A stretch of DNA of 64,000 bases from contig NC_008709.1 in assembly GCF_000015285.1 (NCBI RefSeq), forward strand, positions 2,356,001 to 2,420,000. Reading direction: 5' to 3'. The DNA is from Psychromonas ingrahamii 37 (GTDB lineage Bacteria > Pseudomonadota > Gammaproteobacteria > Enterobacterales > Psychromonadaceae). The notes beneath the pieces are model-generated. The model made no database searches. It was not told the origin of the DNA and worked only from the letters and a program-made list of their open reading frames with translations. The position numbers were made by a program, and so were the translations under genes. Below, piece by piece: positions 32,743 through 43,487 of the stretch (positions within the stretch are counted from its first letter, which is position 1; every line of letters begins with the position of its first letter).

Positions 32743-34464
32743 TCAATCATATTCACTATGGTTAGTATCATCATTGGATTCGCTGTGGCTACTATCATCA
32801 TTCGATTCATTATGACTACTGTCATTATTGGATTCGCTATGGTGAGAGACGCGAACTCCAGAGGAAAGCTTATCTTCAGTATCATAATGCAGTTCAACTG
32901 TGTCCAGATCATCTTGATGGTGGTTTTCACTGATATAAGTAACCGAATTACCTGCTAAGGTTTTTAAATGATCAGCATCATCATGATCATTGCTGCTATC
33001 ATCATCTAATCGCGCGGCCAGAGTACGCGCCACTAAATGTGCTTTACCGTCCAGTGAATTGACATAATCCCCGCCTACGTCAGCTTCGTCGAGATCCAGA
33101 TAAAGAGCAAGATCTGTTAATGTCATCACATTAATATTAGCAATAGTTGTAAAAGGGGTCACTACGGTAGAATCTGCTGTGCCGCGCATTTCATAACTTT
33201 TTGTAACAAAGGTTCCAGGGCTATCATTATCAATCGTCTTACCTGCAATGATCTTCGCTATCACAGTATAACCGTTATATTCAACAGGAATCTGTATTTG
33301 ACCACTAGTATTCGTCTCACCAATGAGCGTTTCTGTGCTGCCATCGGGTGAAAGAACATAAACTTCCGCGGCACTTAAATAACCATCAATAACGGTATAA
33401 GTGGTTGATCCTGTCTCAGTTGACCCAGTATAAGTTGACCCTGTATCTGCTGACCCAGTATCAGTTGACTCTGTCTCAGTTGACTCAGTATCTGCTGACC
33501 CAGTATAAGTTGACTCTGTATCTGCTGACCCTGTGTCAGTTGACTCAGTATCTGTTGAACCAGTATAAGTTGACTTTGTATCTGTTGACCCTGTATAAGT
33601 TGAGCTTGTGTCAGTTGACCCTGTATAAGTTGAGCTTGTGTCAGTTGACCCTGTATAAGTTGAGCTTGTGTCAGTTGACCCTGTATCTGTTGACTCAGTA
33701 TCTGTTGACCCAGTATAAGTTGAGCTTGTGTCTGTTGACCCTGTATCTGTTGACTCAGTAGTATCAGTAGATTCGCTATGACTACTGTCATCATTGGATT
33801 CGCTATGACTATCGACACGAACTCCAGATGAAAGATTATCTTCAGTATCATAATACAGTTCAACTGTGTCCAGATCATCACCATGCTGTTCGTGGTTATC
33901 CCTGATATAAGTAACCGAATTGCCTGCTAAGGTTTTTAAATGATCAGCATCATCATGATCATTGCTGCTATCATCATCTAATCGCGCGGCCAGAGTACGC
34001 GCCACTAAATGTGCTTTACCGTCCGGTGACTTGACATAATCTCCACCTACGTCAGCTTCCTCGAGTTCGAGCTCAAGAGCAAGATCTGTTAATGTCATCA
34101 CGTTAATATTAGCAAGCGTTGTAAAAGGGGTCACTACGGTAGAATCTGCTGTGCCGCGCATTTCATAACTTTTTGTAACAGGTATTCCAGGGCTATCATT
34201 GTCAATCGTTTTACCTGCAATAATCTTCGCTATCACAGTATAACCTTCATATTCAGTAGGGATCTGTATTTTACCATTAATATCCGTCTCACCAATGAGC
34301 GTTTTTGTGCTGCCATCGGGTGAAAGAACATAAACTTCGGCGGCACTTAAATAACCATCAATAACGGTATAAGTAGTTGATCCTGTATCAGTACTATCAG
34401 ATGAGCCTCCACAACCGGTTAGAATAGAAGCAAGCGCGACTACCAGAAGAGATTTTTTAAGCAT
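32743..34464 (-). CDS. lipoprotein paralogue D, internally duplicated with repeat linker
   Basis: 573 residues. Lipobox LTGC, first copy of the shared domain (about residues 31-215), a SHSESNDDSSHSES bridge, a linker of pentapeptide repeats STDTG, STDTS, STYTG, STDTE (about residues 231-353), then a complete second copy of the domain (354-560) and an SHSES-type tail. At DNA level the linker is a 15-bp-based minisatellite with three perfect 30-bp units (33585-33674). The two domain copies are almost identical, so the duplication is recent. The number of repeats is likely to vary between strains. Confidence 0.85.
   Translation of the reverse strand: MLKKSLLVVALASILTGCGGSSDSTDTGSTTYTVIDGYLSAAEVYVLSPDGSTKTLIGETDINGKIQIPTEYEGYTVIAKIIAGKTIDNDSPGIPVTKSYEMRGTADSTVVTPFTTLANINVMTLTDLALELELEEADVGGDYVKSPDGKAHLVARTLAARLDDDSSNDHDDADHLKTLAGNSVTYIRDNHEQHGDDLDTVELYYDTEDNLSSGVRVDSHSESNDDSSHSESTDTTESTDTGSTDTSSTYTGSTDTESTDTGSTDTSSTYTGSTDTSSTYTGSTDTSSTYTGSTDTKSTYTGSTDTESTDTGSADTESTYTGSADTESTETESTDTGSADTGSTYTGSTETGSTTYTVIDGYLSAAEVYVLSPDGSTETLIGETNTSGQIQIPVEYNGYTVIAKIIAGKTIDNDSPGTFVTKSYEMRGTADSTVVTPFTTIANINVMTLTDLALYLDLDEADVGGDYVNSLDGKAHLVARTLAARLDDDSSNDHDDADHLKTLAGNSVTYISENHHQDDLDTVELHYDTEDKLSSGVRVSHHSESNNDSSHNESNDDSSHSESNDDTNHSEYD
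33414..33760. repeat. minisatellite in lipoprotein D (15/30-bp units)
   Basis: Units based on TTGACCCTGTATCTG / TTGAGCTTGTGTCAG are repeated about 23 times, in frame (15 bases give five residues). Three consecutive perfect 30-bp copies start at 33585, 33615 and 33645. Being multiples of three, changes in copy number keep the frame. Confidence 0.9.
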
Positions 34465-34723
34465 GATGAATTCCTGTAATGGTTAATAGTTAAAAGTTAA
34501 AAGCACTAATATAAATGAGAGCTTAATAATTTAATCAGTAACTAAAGTGAGAATCAACTAGAAATAAACAGCTTTCTTGAATCTGCTATATTTCTTTTTA
34601 ATTTACCCGGTAACATCAAAAATAGAAGATGAGCCATTAATAAACAGATAATTAAAAATAATAAATTTTGATAAAATTGAGAGGGGAAAATTGACTGACT
34701 TTTTGCTGTTCGGGTTTCTGGGC
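34465..34723. other. leader of lipoprotein D, downstream of purF
   Basis: AT-rich; it probably holds the promoter of paralogue D. A frame at 34554-34736 is not a gene. Confidence 0.4.
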
Positions 34724-34755
34724 AAAAAAACCACAAACAAATTTGTGGTTTTTTA
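34724..34755 (-). terminator. purF terminator
   Basis: Arms AAACCACAAA (34728-34737) and TTTGTGGTTT (34742-34751) with an A-run on the left (U-run for the minus transcript). Directly after the purF stop. Confidence 0.9.
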
Positions 34756-34772
34756 ACAGAATAAAAATAAAT

Positions 34773-36287
34773 TTAAGATTCGTTATACATCTCTAAACTT
34801 GCTATCTCTTCTTTCTGCTCTTGAATTATCTTCGCATCTTCATTGCGTAAACTTTCAACATAATCGAAGTAGTTTTTGTCTATGTCACCTGTCACATAGA
34901 GTCCATCAAAGACTGAACACTCGAAATCATCTGTATTAGGGTTTTGTTTACGAAGCGCATCCTTGAGATCTTCTAAGTCCTGGTAAATAAGCGCGTCAGT
35001 CCCGATACAATCGCTAATCTGCTCTACCGTGCGGTTATAAGCAATCAATTCACTGGCTGTTGGCATATCAATGCCGTAGACATTTGGATGGCAAACCTGT
35101 GGCGCGGCTGAAGCAAAATACACTTTTTTAGCACCGGCATCCCGCACCATTTCGACAATCTGTTCCGAGGTAGTACCACGTACTATCGAGTCATCCACTA
35201 ATAAAACCGCTTTATCTTTAAACTCAGATGTAATTGGATTTAATTTACGGCGCACGGCATTGCGGCGCTGTGTTTGCCCCGGCATAATAAATGTTCTGCC
35301 AATATAACGATTTTTTACAAAACCCTGACGATAAGGCAATCCCATTTCCAAAGATATTTCCTGCGCAATATCATTCGATGTTTCTGGGATAGGTATCACA
35401 ACATCAATCTTTACATCAGCCCATTCTCGTTTTATTTTTGCGCCTAATTTACGGCCCATTTCTAAACGCGCTTCATAAACAGAAATACCGCTTAAGGTGG
35501 AATCGGGACGCGCTAAATAAACATATTCAAAAATACAAGGTGTTAAGCGCGGGTTTTCAGCACATTGTTGGGTAAATAACTGCCGATCTTCGGTGATATA
35601 AACTGCTTCACCAGGTTCAACATCACGGATAACTTCAAAACCAATAGTATCAAGACCCACACTTTCTGAAGCCACAATATATTCTAAATTCCCTTCTTCT
35701 GTCTTACGAGAGCCTAATACTAATGGGCGGATACCATAAGGGTCGCGAAATGCGACCATGCCGTGGCCGATGATCAATGATACAACAGCGTACGCACCTT
35801 TAACGCTTTTATGAAGCTCTCCGACAGCTGTAAACACATCTTCTGGTGATAATTTATCACTTTCAACTTTATCAAGCTCGGCAGCAAAAACATTTAACAG
35901 CACTTCAGAATCAGACGTTGTATTGATATGACGGCGGGACTTAACTAATGAATCTCGTAAATTTTGGGCGTTGGTTAAATTCCCGTTATGTGCGAGGGAA
36001 ATTCCCCAGGGGGAGTTGACATAAAACGGTTGAGCTTCTGCGGCACTGGAACTGCCCGCAGTCGGATAGCGTACATGACCTATACCAATATTACCTTTTA
36101 AACGCTGCATATGCTTAGAATCAAAAACATCTTTCACCATACCATTGGCTTTACGCTGTTTATAATTATCATTTGAAATAGTAACGATGCCGGCAGCATC
36201 CTGCCCACGGTGTTGTAGTACGGTCAATGCATCATAGATACTTTGATTAACGGGAGTTGCTCCAACTATACCAACGATTCCACACAT
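34773..36287 (-). CDS. purF: amidophosphoribosyltransferase
   Basis: 504 residues, the normal length. The N-terminal nucleophile follows the start Met (MCGIVGIVG), the class II glutaminase signature includes [11 protein letters not shown], and the PRPP loop is [14 protein letters not shown]. It makes 5-phosphoribosylamine from PRPP and glutamine, the first step of purine synthesis. It follows cvpA in the conserved cvpA-purF arrangement. Parts of its 3' end are duplicated within the lipoprotein cluster. Confidence 0.97.
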   Translation of the reverse strand: MCGIVGIVGATPVNQSIYDALTVLQHRGQDAAGIVTISNDNYKQRKANGMVKDVFDSKHMQRLKGNIGIGHVRYPTAGSSSAAEAQPFYVNSPWGISLAHNGNLTNAQNLRDSLVKSRRHINTTSDSEVLLNVFAAELDKVESDKLSPEDVFTAVGELHKSVKGAYAVVSLIIGHGMVAFRDPYGIRPLVLGSRKTEEGNLEYIVASESVGLDTIGFEVIRDVEPGEAVYITEDRQLFTQQCAENPRLTPCIFEYVYLARPDSTLSGISVYEARLEMGRKLGAKIKREWADVKIDVVIPIPETSNDIAQEISLEMGLPYRQGFVKNRYIGRTFIMPGQTQRRNAVRRKLNPITSEFKDKAVLLVDDSIVRGTTSEQIVEMVRDAGAKKVYFASAAPQVCHPNVYGIDMPTASELIAYNRTVEQISDCIGTDALIYQDLEDLKDALRKQNPNTDDFECSVFDGLYVTGDIDKNYFDYVESLRNEDAKIIQEQKEEIASLEMYNES

Positions 36288-36409
36288 AAATAATGCCTTA
36301 ATTATTAGAAAAATAAGTTATATCAGTCATACCAAGTAACAGGTTATTTTATATAAATGATAGTGATTGTAAATTTTAAATGGGTGTAAATTAAACGCAG
36401 AGTCTGCAT

Positions 36410-36910
36410 TTAATTGATTTCCTTAATATTATTCAAAAAACTAGAGGCATTTTCAATATGTTGAAAGAACCACTCGATAATTATTCCAAACTCAGGTGCC
36501 AACGTTGATTCTTTCCACCAGTCGCTCTGGTTTAAATTAGTAAATGAATCAATAAAAAACAGGAGTGCACTGATAATTAAAACACCACGAATAGCACCAA
36601 AAACAATACCAAGTAGTCTGTCTGTGCCGGACAACCCGGTAACAGCAACCAAGCGGTTAATAATGTAGTTAATTAAGGCACCCAGTAATAACACCGCAAT
36701 AAATAAAATAGCGATCGCAACAGCGTTGCGAATTAATGGGTCTTCTAATTCTGTTAAATAGACGGCCACTTCAAGGTAAAAATTACTGGCAATGAAAAAA
36801 GCGCAGAACCAAGTCACTAAGGAGAGTGCTTCTTTAGTAAAACCCCGTAATAAACTGATAAAAGATGAAACAGCTATAATGCTAAGAATGGCGATATCAA
36901 ACCAACTCAT
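36410..36910 (-). CDS. cvpA: colicin V production family protein CvpA
   Basis: 166 residues with four membrane helices ([18 protein letters not shown] at the N-terminus, [16 protein letters not shown], and [15 protein letters not shown]). [12 protein letters not shown] and [20 protein letters not shown] are family hallmarks. Inner-membrane protein needed for colicin V export and envelope integrity in other bacteria. Between dedD and purF, as in E. coli. Confidence 0.95.
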   Translation of the reverse strand: MSWFDIAILSIIAVSSFISLLRGFTKEALSLVTWFCAFFIASNFYLEVAVYLTELEDPLIRNAVAIAILFIAVLLLGALINYIINRLVAVTGLSGTDRLLGIVFGAIRGVLIISALLFFIDSFTNLNQSDWWKESTLAPEFGIIIEWFFQHIENASSFLNNIKEIN

Positions 36911-36981
36911 TGCGATCCTTTAAAATAAAATTGAAAACGGCGGCAGTTTACCAGAGAAGCGCGGCAATTACTGTAAATAAT

Positions 36982-37599
36982 CTAAGGATTTATTGCTTTG
37001 AAGGGTAATATTTTACCTTGTAATTGGGTTACTTTTTTTAAACGAGGTAATTGCTCTTTTAGACGTTTCTGTGAAACGTCAGGTCCGACGAATACGCGGG
37101 TTAATACCCCATCAATGACCTCTTGAGGGACAGTATGAACTTGAAATCCTGCTAGTTGTAACTGCTTTAATAAGGTATTTATATTTTCTGCATTTTCAAA
37201 GGCACCTAACTGAATTATCCATGCAGATTCAGGAAACTGTTTTTTCTCTGTTTTTTCTACACTTTCTAGCGGCTTGTCAGAAAGAGTAACGGGTTTTGTG
37301 ACTTCTTCAATTTCCCAATCATCATTTTTAGCGAGCTGCGTTTCCTGTTTTTTATTTTTCCCTTCGATAGGATCGATCGCGAGCTGATTTCTGTTGGTTG
37401 TTAAATTTGATTCCGTTTGAATAATATCAGGCTCACTGCCCGTGAAGGTGTGTTTTTTAGTCTCCGGTTGGATCGGGGTTGCTGTGAATTCATCTTGATA
37501 AGATATTTTTTCACCATCAATAATGGTTGGCAAAAAAATAACAACAGAGGCAACTAAAATAGTTACCCCTACTAAACGATTTTTAAACTGAGAAGCCAC
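36982..37599 (-). CDS. dedD: SPOR-domain division protein DedD
   Basis: 205 residues: an N-terminal membrane anchor (LVGVTILVASVVIFLPTII), a disordered charged linker, and a C-terminal SPOR domain (SAWIIQLGAFENAENINTLL to TRVFVGPDVS). SPOR binds denuded septal peptidoglycan, so it acts at the division site. Three bases separate it from folC, so it is in the same transcript. Confidence 0.93.
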   Translation of the reverse strand: MASQFKNRLVGVTILVASVVIFLPTIIDGEKISYQDEFTATPIQPETKKHTFTGSEPDIIQTESNLTTNRNQLAIDPIEGKNKKQETQLAKNDDWEIEEVTKPVTLSDKPLESVEKTEKKQFPESAWIIQLGAFENAENINTLLKQLQLAGFQVHTVPQEVIDGVLTRVFVGPDVSQKRLKEQLPRLKKVTQLQGKILPFKAINP

Positions 37600-37602
37600 A
37601 GG

Positions 37603-38889
37603 TTATCCTTGTGAAAAATTTAAAAAATCAGAAACAGTATGGAATGAACCAAAGATAATAATTATATCAGATGAATCGACTTTATTACGTACTGTTTCAT
37701 AAGCCAGATTAACATTTTCGAAACAAATAGGGGTCGTTAGCGCATTTTTTGATTTTTGATGGTTTTCTAACAGTGAGTCAGCGCTAAGACCTCGATAACA
37801 ATCTAAAGAGACAAGATTACAAAAATCAATTTCTGTGTTTATTTGATCAAAAGTACCGGTAATATCTTTATCGGCTAACATACCGACAATGGCATGTACT
37901 TTACATTTTTCCGGTTTTTCCGCCTTTATTAGGCGTAACTGACTCGCAAGATAGCCTGCAGATTGCGGGTTATGAGCAACATCTAAATACACATCACAAA
38001 CAGATGTTGTGCTGATTTTTTGCAAACGACCGGCTAAACTTGCATTTTCAATGGCATTTTTAAGCACAGCAGGATTTACTTTGACTTGCAGCGCTTCAAT
38101 AACCGCCAGTGCAGTTGACGCATTTTGAACGGGTAATAACGGTAAACGAATATCCTTGAGCGTTTGTTTTCCTGACCAATTCCATTGCTTCCCGGTTACT
38201 TGATAGGAAAAATCTTTACCTGCGTATTTGATTTGGCAATTAAGATTTTGCGCATGAGCTTGTAAAGATAATGGTGGATCAAATTCACCGCAAATGACCG
38301 GCTTATTCGCACGAAAAACACCTGCTTTTTCAAAACCGATTTTTTCACGATCGCTGCCTAGCCAATCAATATGGTCTATATCTATTGTGGTTATCACGCT
38401 GGCATCGGATTCAACAACATTGGTGGCATCTAAACGCCCTCCCAACCCAACTTCCAGTAAGATATAATCACAGTGGGCTTGTTTTAATAAAGATAAACAA
38501 CCCAATGTGGCATACTCAAAATAACTTAATGAAGTCTCTTTCCGTATTTTTTCTATTGCCGAAAAAGCGTCACAATGCGCTTGATCGGATAATTCCTGTT
38601 TATTGATACGTAAGCGCTCGGTGTATCTTTGGATATGCGGTGAACTGTAAACCCCCACTTTAAAACCCGCTTGCAGCAAAATTTCTTCTAGAAAAGCACA
38701 AGTTGTGCCCTTGCCATTTGTCCCCGCAACAGTGATCACTTGCGCATCAAAATTGATCACTTGCAGAGCCGAAGCGACCTTGGCAATACGCGACAGCCCT
38801 AAATCGATAGCGCTTGGGTGTAATATTTCAATATAGGCCAACCATTGTGGCAGTGTTTGAGGAAGTTTTTGAGGAATAACATTATGCAT
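37603..38889 (-). CDS. folC: folylpolyglutamate/dihydrofolate synthase
   Basis: 428 residues. The ATP loop is GTNGKGTTCAFLE, and YSSPHIQRYTERLRINK and YILLEVGLGGRLDATNV are Mur-ligase/FolC motifs, with DVAHNPQS later. It adds glutamate to dihydropteroate and folates. In E. coli accD lies between truA/dedA and folC; here folC follows truA directly, so accD is elsewhere. Confidence 0.97.
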   Translation of the reverse strand: MHNVIPQKLPQTLPQWLAYIEILHPSAIDLGLSRIAKVASALQVINFDAQVITVAGTNGKGTTCAFLEEILLQAGFKVGVYSSPHIQRYTERLRINKQELSDQAHCDAFSAIEKIRKETSLSYFEYATLGCLSLLKQAHCDYILLEVGLGGRLDATNVVESDASVITTIDIDHIDWLGSDREKIGFEKAGVFRANKPVICGEFDPPLSLQAHAQNLNCQIKYAGKDFSYQVTGKQWNWSGKQTLKDIRLPLLPVQNASTALAVIEALQVKVNPAVLKNAIENASLAGRLQKISTTSVCDVYLDVAHNPQSAGYLASQLRLIKAEKPEKCKVHAIVGMLADKDITGTFDQINTEIDFCNLVSLDCYRGLSADSLLENHQKSKNALTTPICFENVNLAYETVRNKVDSSDIIIIFGSFHTVSDFLNFSQG

Positions 38890-38902
38890 ATTTTGCTCTG
38901 AT

Positions 38903-39688
38903 TTATAGTTCTAAAAATAGCGGACCGCAGGGGGGGCGGGGTAAATCATACTGCGAGGGATAGTCAACTTCAACTAAATATAACCCGCCGGGTTTTGCTG
39001 TCGCCGCGGCTTTAGATCTGTCTTTATAAGCTAGTAACGTTTTTAGCCAGTCGACCGGTTGCTTACCACATCCTATCTCAATTAAGCTACCGGCAATATT
39101 TCTGACCATATGGTGTAAAAAAGCATTGGCTTTAATATCAATAATGATGAATTGGCTGCGCTGGCTAATGTTTAAATATTCAATGCATTTCACCGGGCTG
39201 CTCGCCTGACAATGTAACGCACGGAAAGAGGTGAAATCTTGCTCGCCAAGGAGCATCTGTCCAGCCAAATGCATTTTTTGCACATCTAAATCCATATGAT
39301 AATGACTCAACCCGGTCCCTAAAATGCCCGGACGAAAGGCACCATTATAAATAATATAACGATAATGGCGTGCAGTTGCACTAAAACGGGCATGAAATGA
39401 TGAATCTACCTGTTTAACCCAGCGTACTGCAATATCCTTGGGCAGATTAGCATTGACACCCAGTGTCCAAGCAACATCTTTACGAATGGCTTCGGTTTCA
39501 AAGTGAACCACCTGACCGGTGCTGTGCACACCTGAATCTGTTCGTCCTGCACAATGAACTCTGACCGTATGATTCGCTATTTTCGACAGCGATTGTTCTA
39601 GTTCCTGTTGTACCGAGATCACCTCTTTTTGGCGCTGCCAACCATAATAGGCAGCACCATCATATTCAATTCCCAGTGCAATTCGCAT
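38903..39688 (-). CDS. truA: tRNA pseudouridine(38-40) synthase
   Basis: 261 residues with [15 protein letters not shown] at the start and the catalytic aspartate in [28 protein letters not shown] and [15 protein letters not shown] follow. It converts uridines 38-40 in the tRNA anticodon arm to pseudouridine. It is the first gene of the truA-folC-dedD-cvpA-purF run, 13 bases before folC. Confidence 0.97.
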   Translation of the reverse strand: MRIALGIEYDGAAYYGWQRQKEVISVQQELEQSLSKIANHTVRVHCAGRTDSGVHSTGQVVHFETEAIRKDVAWTLGVNANLPKDIAVRWVKQVDSSFHARFSATARHYRYIIYNGAFRPGILGTGLSHYHMDLDVQKMHLAGQMLLGEQDFTSFRALHCQASSPVKCIEYLNISQRSQFIIIDIKANAFLHHMVRNIAGSLIEIGCGKQPVDWLKTLLAYKDRSKAAATAKPGGLYLVEVDYPSQYDLPRPPCGPLFLEL

Positions 39689-39835
39689 TAATCATCCATC
39701 CTAAAATTCAAATGGCATAGTATATACTATGTGTTTGTGCTTTTAAAAATGAATTGTATTTAACAAGGCTTAAATGCAGCTTCCTGCACGCGTTTTCGGT
39801 GATTTGACTAATGGCGCAGAACAGAGTATAAAAAA

Positions 39836-40330
39836 TCACTCAATTAATGATATTCCATATTTTTCATTGCGCAGTGGAATGACTTTTAAAAGATCAACAC
39901 TGTGCTCATCGGTAATTTGCAGAGCAGAATGTATGGAACGCTTATTATTAGCGATGATATCAATATAATAATTGCGCTGTTCATATCTAAAAAAAATGCT
40001 TAGGATCCCACCGTCTAAACCCCAAATACCATCAACTGTTTTATCATCGAATAAACTGCCTACCCGCAGATGGTGATCTGCGTTGAATTTTAAAATCAAT
40101 GGCAAGTTTTGCTTTGACATAATAATCCATGAATGCGAAATAACTTCATCCGCTTCAAATTTTCTTTTACTCAGTTCCCACAGAATATAATCCCCTTCCG
40201 TGGAGATAAAAGAACGATCATCATCACTTAATCTGGCAAAGGACAATAAGCTGTTTTTCTGGCCTCTTTTTTCATAATTAAACAAGATGACTTTCCGTTC
40301 TAACTCGCTTAACAATGAGTACTGCGGCAT
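39836..40330 (-). CDS. conserved-looking hypothetical protein
   Basis: 164 residues, no signal or membrane segment. It looks like a mixed alpha/beta soluble protein with an N-terminal helix (LLSELERKVILFNYEKRG), a WIIMSKQNLPLILKFNADHH centre and a C-terminal IPLRNEKYGISLIE. I recognise no family. It lies between topA and truA and replaces the fimV/usg genes expected next to truA in relatives. Confidence 0.6.
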   Translation of the reverse strand: MPQYSLLSELERKVILFNYEKRGQKNSLLSFARLSDDDRSFISTEGDYILWELSKRKFEADEVISHSWIIMSKQNLPLILKFNADHHLRVGSLFDDKTVDGIWGLDGGILSIFFRYEQRNYYIDIIANNKRSIHSALQITDEHSVDLLKVIPLRNEKYGISLIE

Positions 40331-40645
40331 AAATACTACTCCTTAAAATAGCTCAGTATGGATAACAGCGTTGAATTTTTTACAATTCAAATTTTATTAC
40401 AAGATAAATCATATTTCAGCTAATGAAACGGCGTAGATCATTTAATTTGAGTAAAATCAAAAAAAAGGAGGGTGAAAATATGTTTTTTGAGGTTTGCTCA
40501 CAAACTATAACTATCTATAAAATAATTTATAGTTTGTAAGCTAGGAGCTTTACCAAGAACTGCTCTCAATACAAGATAAAGCGCCTGAGTGTCAATGTAA
40601 ATATCATTCACTATGTTAGCTAATCGCTACCAACGAAAAATGCCT
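40331..40645. other. intergenic downstream of topA
   Basis: Contains an inverted repeat ACAAACTATA / TATAGTTTGT (40500-40509, 40529-40538) without a U-run, possibly an mRNA 3' end structure of topA, and a GGAGGGTGAAAATATG start-like context (about 40468-40483) that leads to only a short frame. Confidence 0.5.
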
Positions 40646-43297
40646 TTATTTCTTCGCTTTAACAGCCCGTTTTTTAGTCTGTTCTTCAACCCATTTACCA
40701 TCAATGTACTTTGCGGTCCAGCCAGTCGCTTTCTTGTCAATCTCAGTCATCACATACTGTTCTTTGTTTTTCCGACTGTAACGAACAACCGCTAAATTAC
40801 CCTCTGGGTCTTTTTGCGGTGCTTCGGCCAAATAATAAAATTTTGGCGAAATACGATCTTTAAAACGCGCCAGTTCAGCGACCTTAGGCGCACGCGTTTC
40901 TCGAGAACGAGGAAACGTATTTGCCGCTAAGAAAATACCCGAGGCACCATCTCTGAGAATGAAATGCGCATCACTTTGCTCACACTCTAATTCCGGCAGA
41001 TCAACAGGATCTTCTTTAGGCGGCGCAACTTCGCCACTGCGTAAAATTTTACGGGTATTTTTACACTCTTCATTAGTGCAGCCCATATATTTTCCAAAAC
41101 GGCCATCTTTTAACTGCATATCACTGCCACACTTGTCACATTCAACAACGGGACCGTCATAACCTTTGATTTTGAATTCACCATATTCAACAAGATGACC
41201 ATCGCACAGCGGGTTATTACCACAAACATGCAGTTTTCTTTTCTCATCAACCAGATAACTGTCCATGGCCATATCGCATTTAGGGCAACGTTGTTTAGCC
41301 ATTAACGCAGCGGTCTCTAAATCTTCGCTTGATAGAAGATCAACAACCTCTTCACCATCCACTAAATTGATGGTTGTTTTACAGCGTTCTTTAGGCGGCA
41401 GAGCATATCCAGAACAGCCTAAAAAGACCCCCGTTGAAGCTGTTCTGATGCCCATTTCACGATCACAAGTAGGACAATGTATCTCCTTAATGATAACCGG
41501 TTCATTAAGGCGCATACCGCCTTCTTCAGGATCTCGTTCGGCTTTCTCTAACAGTGTGGTGAGATCCTGATAGAAATCATCTAATTGTTCAGTCCAATTA
41601 GCTTTCCCTTCTGCAATGGCATCAAGATTACGTTCCATTTGCGCGGTAAAATCATAACTCATTAACTCAACAAAATTTTCACTAAGACGATCGCTTACAA
41701 TCTCCCCCATTTTAACCGCATAAAAACGCCGCTTATCGACTTTGACATAACCACGATCCTGAATGGTTGAAATAATACTGGCATAGGTCGATGGACGGCC
41801 AATACCTTGTTTCTCCAGCTCTTTAACTAAAGCCGCTTCTGTAAAACGTGCAGGGGGTTTAGTAAAGTGCTGCTTAGGATCCAACTCGACTAATTCCAGT
41901 ACCTCACCAATGGCGAGCTCTGGGAACTGTACTTCATCCACCTGAGTTTTAGCCACAGGCTGCACCTTTGTCCAACCTGCAAAGCGCAGTGTACGCCCCT
42001 TGGCACGCAGCTGATAATCACCCGCCTGTACCACAAGCGTGGTTGCATCGTACAAAGCAGGGAGCATTTGACAGGCTAGAAACTGACGCCAAATAAGTTC
42101 ATACAAACGTTGCGCATCACGGTCGACGCCAACCAGTAAGGCCGCTAATTGGCCGACATCGGACGGACGTATTGCTTCATGGGCTTCTTGCGCGCCCGAT
42201 TTGCTGCTATAAACGACCGGTTCTGCCGGTAAATAATTTTTGCCAAATTCATCACTGATGAAGTCTCGCGCACTCCCCACTGCCTCTTTACTCAGGTTAG
42301 TCGAATCGGTACGCATATAGGTGATATAACCGGCTTCATAAAGACGTTGCGCCAGCATCATGGTCTTTTTAACACCAAAGCTTAAACGGGTGCTCGCAGC
42401 CTGTTGCAGGGTCGAAGTTATAAAAGGAGCACTTGGCTTACTGGTTGTTGGTTTATCTTCACGTGACAGTACTTTATATTCGGCTGATTTAAGATGATCG
42501 ACCGCTTTAAGTGTTTCAGTTTCAGTCACAGGCTTAAAAAATTTACCGTTTTCTTTAAAGACTTCTAAACGCAAATCAGATTTGGTCTTATCCTGCACAT
42601 CTGCATGTAAATCCCAGAACTCAACGGGGTTAAACACTTTAATTAAACGTTCACGTTCAACGACCAAACGCACTGCAACAGATTGAACCCTGCCAGCGGA
42701 TAATCCCCGGGCAACCTTTTTCCAAAGTAACGGAGAAACCATAAAACCCACCACCCGATCTAAAAAACGGCGGGTTTGCTGAGCATTAACACCATCAATA
42801 TTTAATTCGGTAGGATGCTCAAAAGCCTCCTGAATAGCAGTTTCAGTAATTTCATTAAAAACAACACGTTTATATTTCTGGTGTTCACCACCCAGCACTT
42901 CTCTTAAATGCCAGGCAATCGCTTCTCCCTCTCTATCCAAATCCGTTGCGAGATAGATAATGGGGGCATCAACAGCCAATTTTTGTAATTCTGCAACTAC
43001 TTTTTCTTTGCCCGGTAAAATCTCATAATTTGCTTTCCAGTGATCATTAGGATCAACACCCATTCTAGCGACCAAGGCACTTTGTGTGCGTTTTGCTTTT
43101 TCTTTTTCTTTTTTAGCGGGAGTCATACCTGCCAAAGACTTAGTTCCTTTAGCCTCTATCTTTTTCTTCGCACTACCGCTGGTTGGAAGATCCCGAATAT
43201 GACCTACGCTTGATTTTACAATAAAGTCTTTGCCCAGATATTTATTGATCGTTTTTGCTTTTGCCGGAGACTCCACAATAACAAGAAATTTGCTCAT
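40646..43297 (-). CDS. topA: DNA topoisomerase I
   Basis: 883 residues. The TOPRIM domain has E9 (VIVESPAKA) and the [10 protein letters not shown] acidic cluster (Asp119, Asp121, Glu123). The active-site tyrosine is Tyr327 in [11 protein letters not shown]. The C-terminal part has several C-x2-C zinc ribbons (CPTCDRE, CPKCDMA, CDKCGSD) and a basic tail KKRAVKAKK. It relaxes negative supercoils. Upstream are sohB and yciK, the E. coli order. Confidence 0.97.
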   Translation of the reverse strand: MSKFLVIVESPAKAKTINKYLGKDFIVKSSVGHIRDLPTSGSAKKKIEAKGTKSLAGMTPAKKEKEKAKRTQSALVARMGVDPNDHWKANYEILPGKEKVVAELQKLAVDAPIIYLATDLDREGEAIAWHLREVLGGEHQKYKRVVFNEITETAIQEAFEHPTELNIDGVNAQQTRRFLDRVVGFMVSPLLWKKVARGLSAGRVQSVAVRLVVERERLIKVFNPVEFWDLHADVQDKTKSDLRLEVFKENGKFFKPVTETETLKAVDHLKSAEYKVLSREDKPTTSKPSAPFITSTLQQAASTRLSFGVKKTMMLAQRLYEAGYITYMRTDSTNLSKEAVGSARDFISDEFGKNYLPAEPVVYSSKSGAQEAHEAIRPSDVGQLAALLVGVDRDAQRLYELIWRQFLACQMLPALYDATTLVVQAGDYQLRAKGRTLRFAGWTKVQPVAKTQVDEVQFPELAIGEVLELVELDPKQHFTKPPARFTEAALVKELEKQGIGRPSTYASIISTIQDRGYVKVDKRRFYAVKMGEIVSDRLSENFVELMSYDFTAQMERNLDAIAEGKANWTEQLDDFYQDLTTLLEKAERDPEEGGMRLNEPVIIKEIHCPTCDREMGIRTASTGVFLGCSGYALPPKERCKTTINLVDGEEVVDLLSSEDLETAALMAKQRCPKCDMAMDSYLVDEKRKLHVCGNNPLCDGHLVEYGEFKIKGYDGPVVECDKCGSDMQLKDGRFGKYMGCTNEECKNTRKILRSGEVAPPKEDPVDLPELECEQSDAHFILRDGASGIFLAANTFPRSRETRAPKVAELARFKDRISPKFYYLAEAPQKDPEGNLAVVRYSRKNKEQYVMTEIDKKATGWTAKYIDGKWVEEQTKKRAVKAKK

Positions 43298-43487
43298 AAT
43301 ACTTACATACCTAAATAGTCATAATCGCGGAAAAGAAACTTAAATTTACATTCTTCTAATGAATTCCCTTTTTATATAAGCCAAACTTTAATCGAATAGC
43401 AACCTATATTTTAAAAAATGCACTATTTTGGACAAATAAGTTACTTTTATTCGAGTTCGCTTTTACATTCGTTTAAAAAAAACACTA

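Noticed and set aside
33414-33760. Regular repeats that look CRISPR-like at first sight
   Set aside because: Units are contiguous, of 15/30 bp, in frame within a lipoprotein gene, with no unique spacers and no cas genes.
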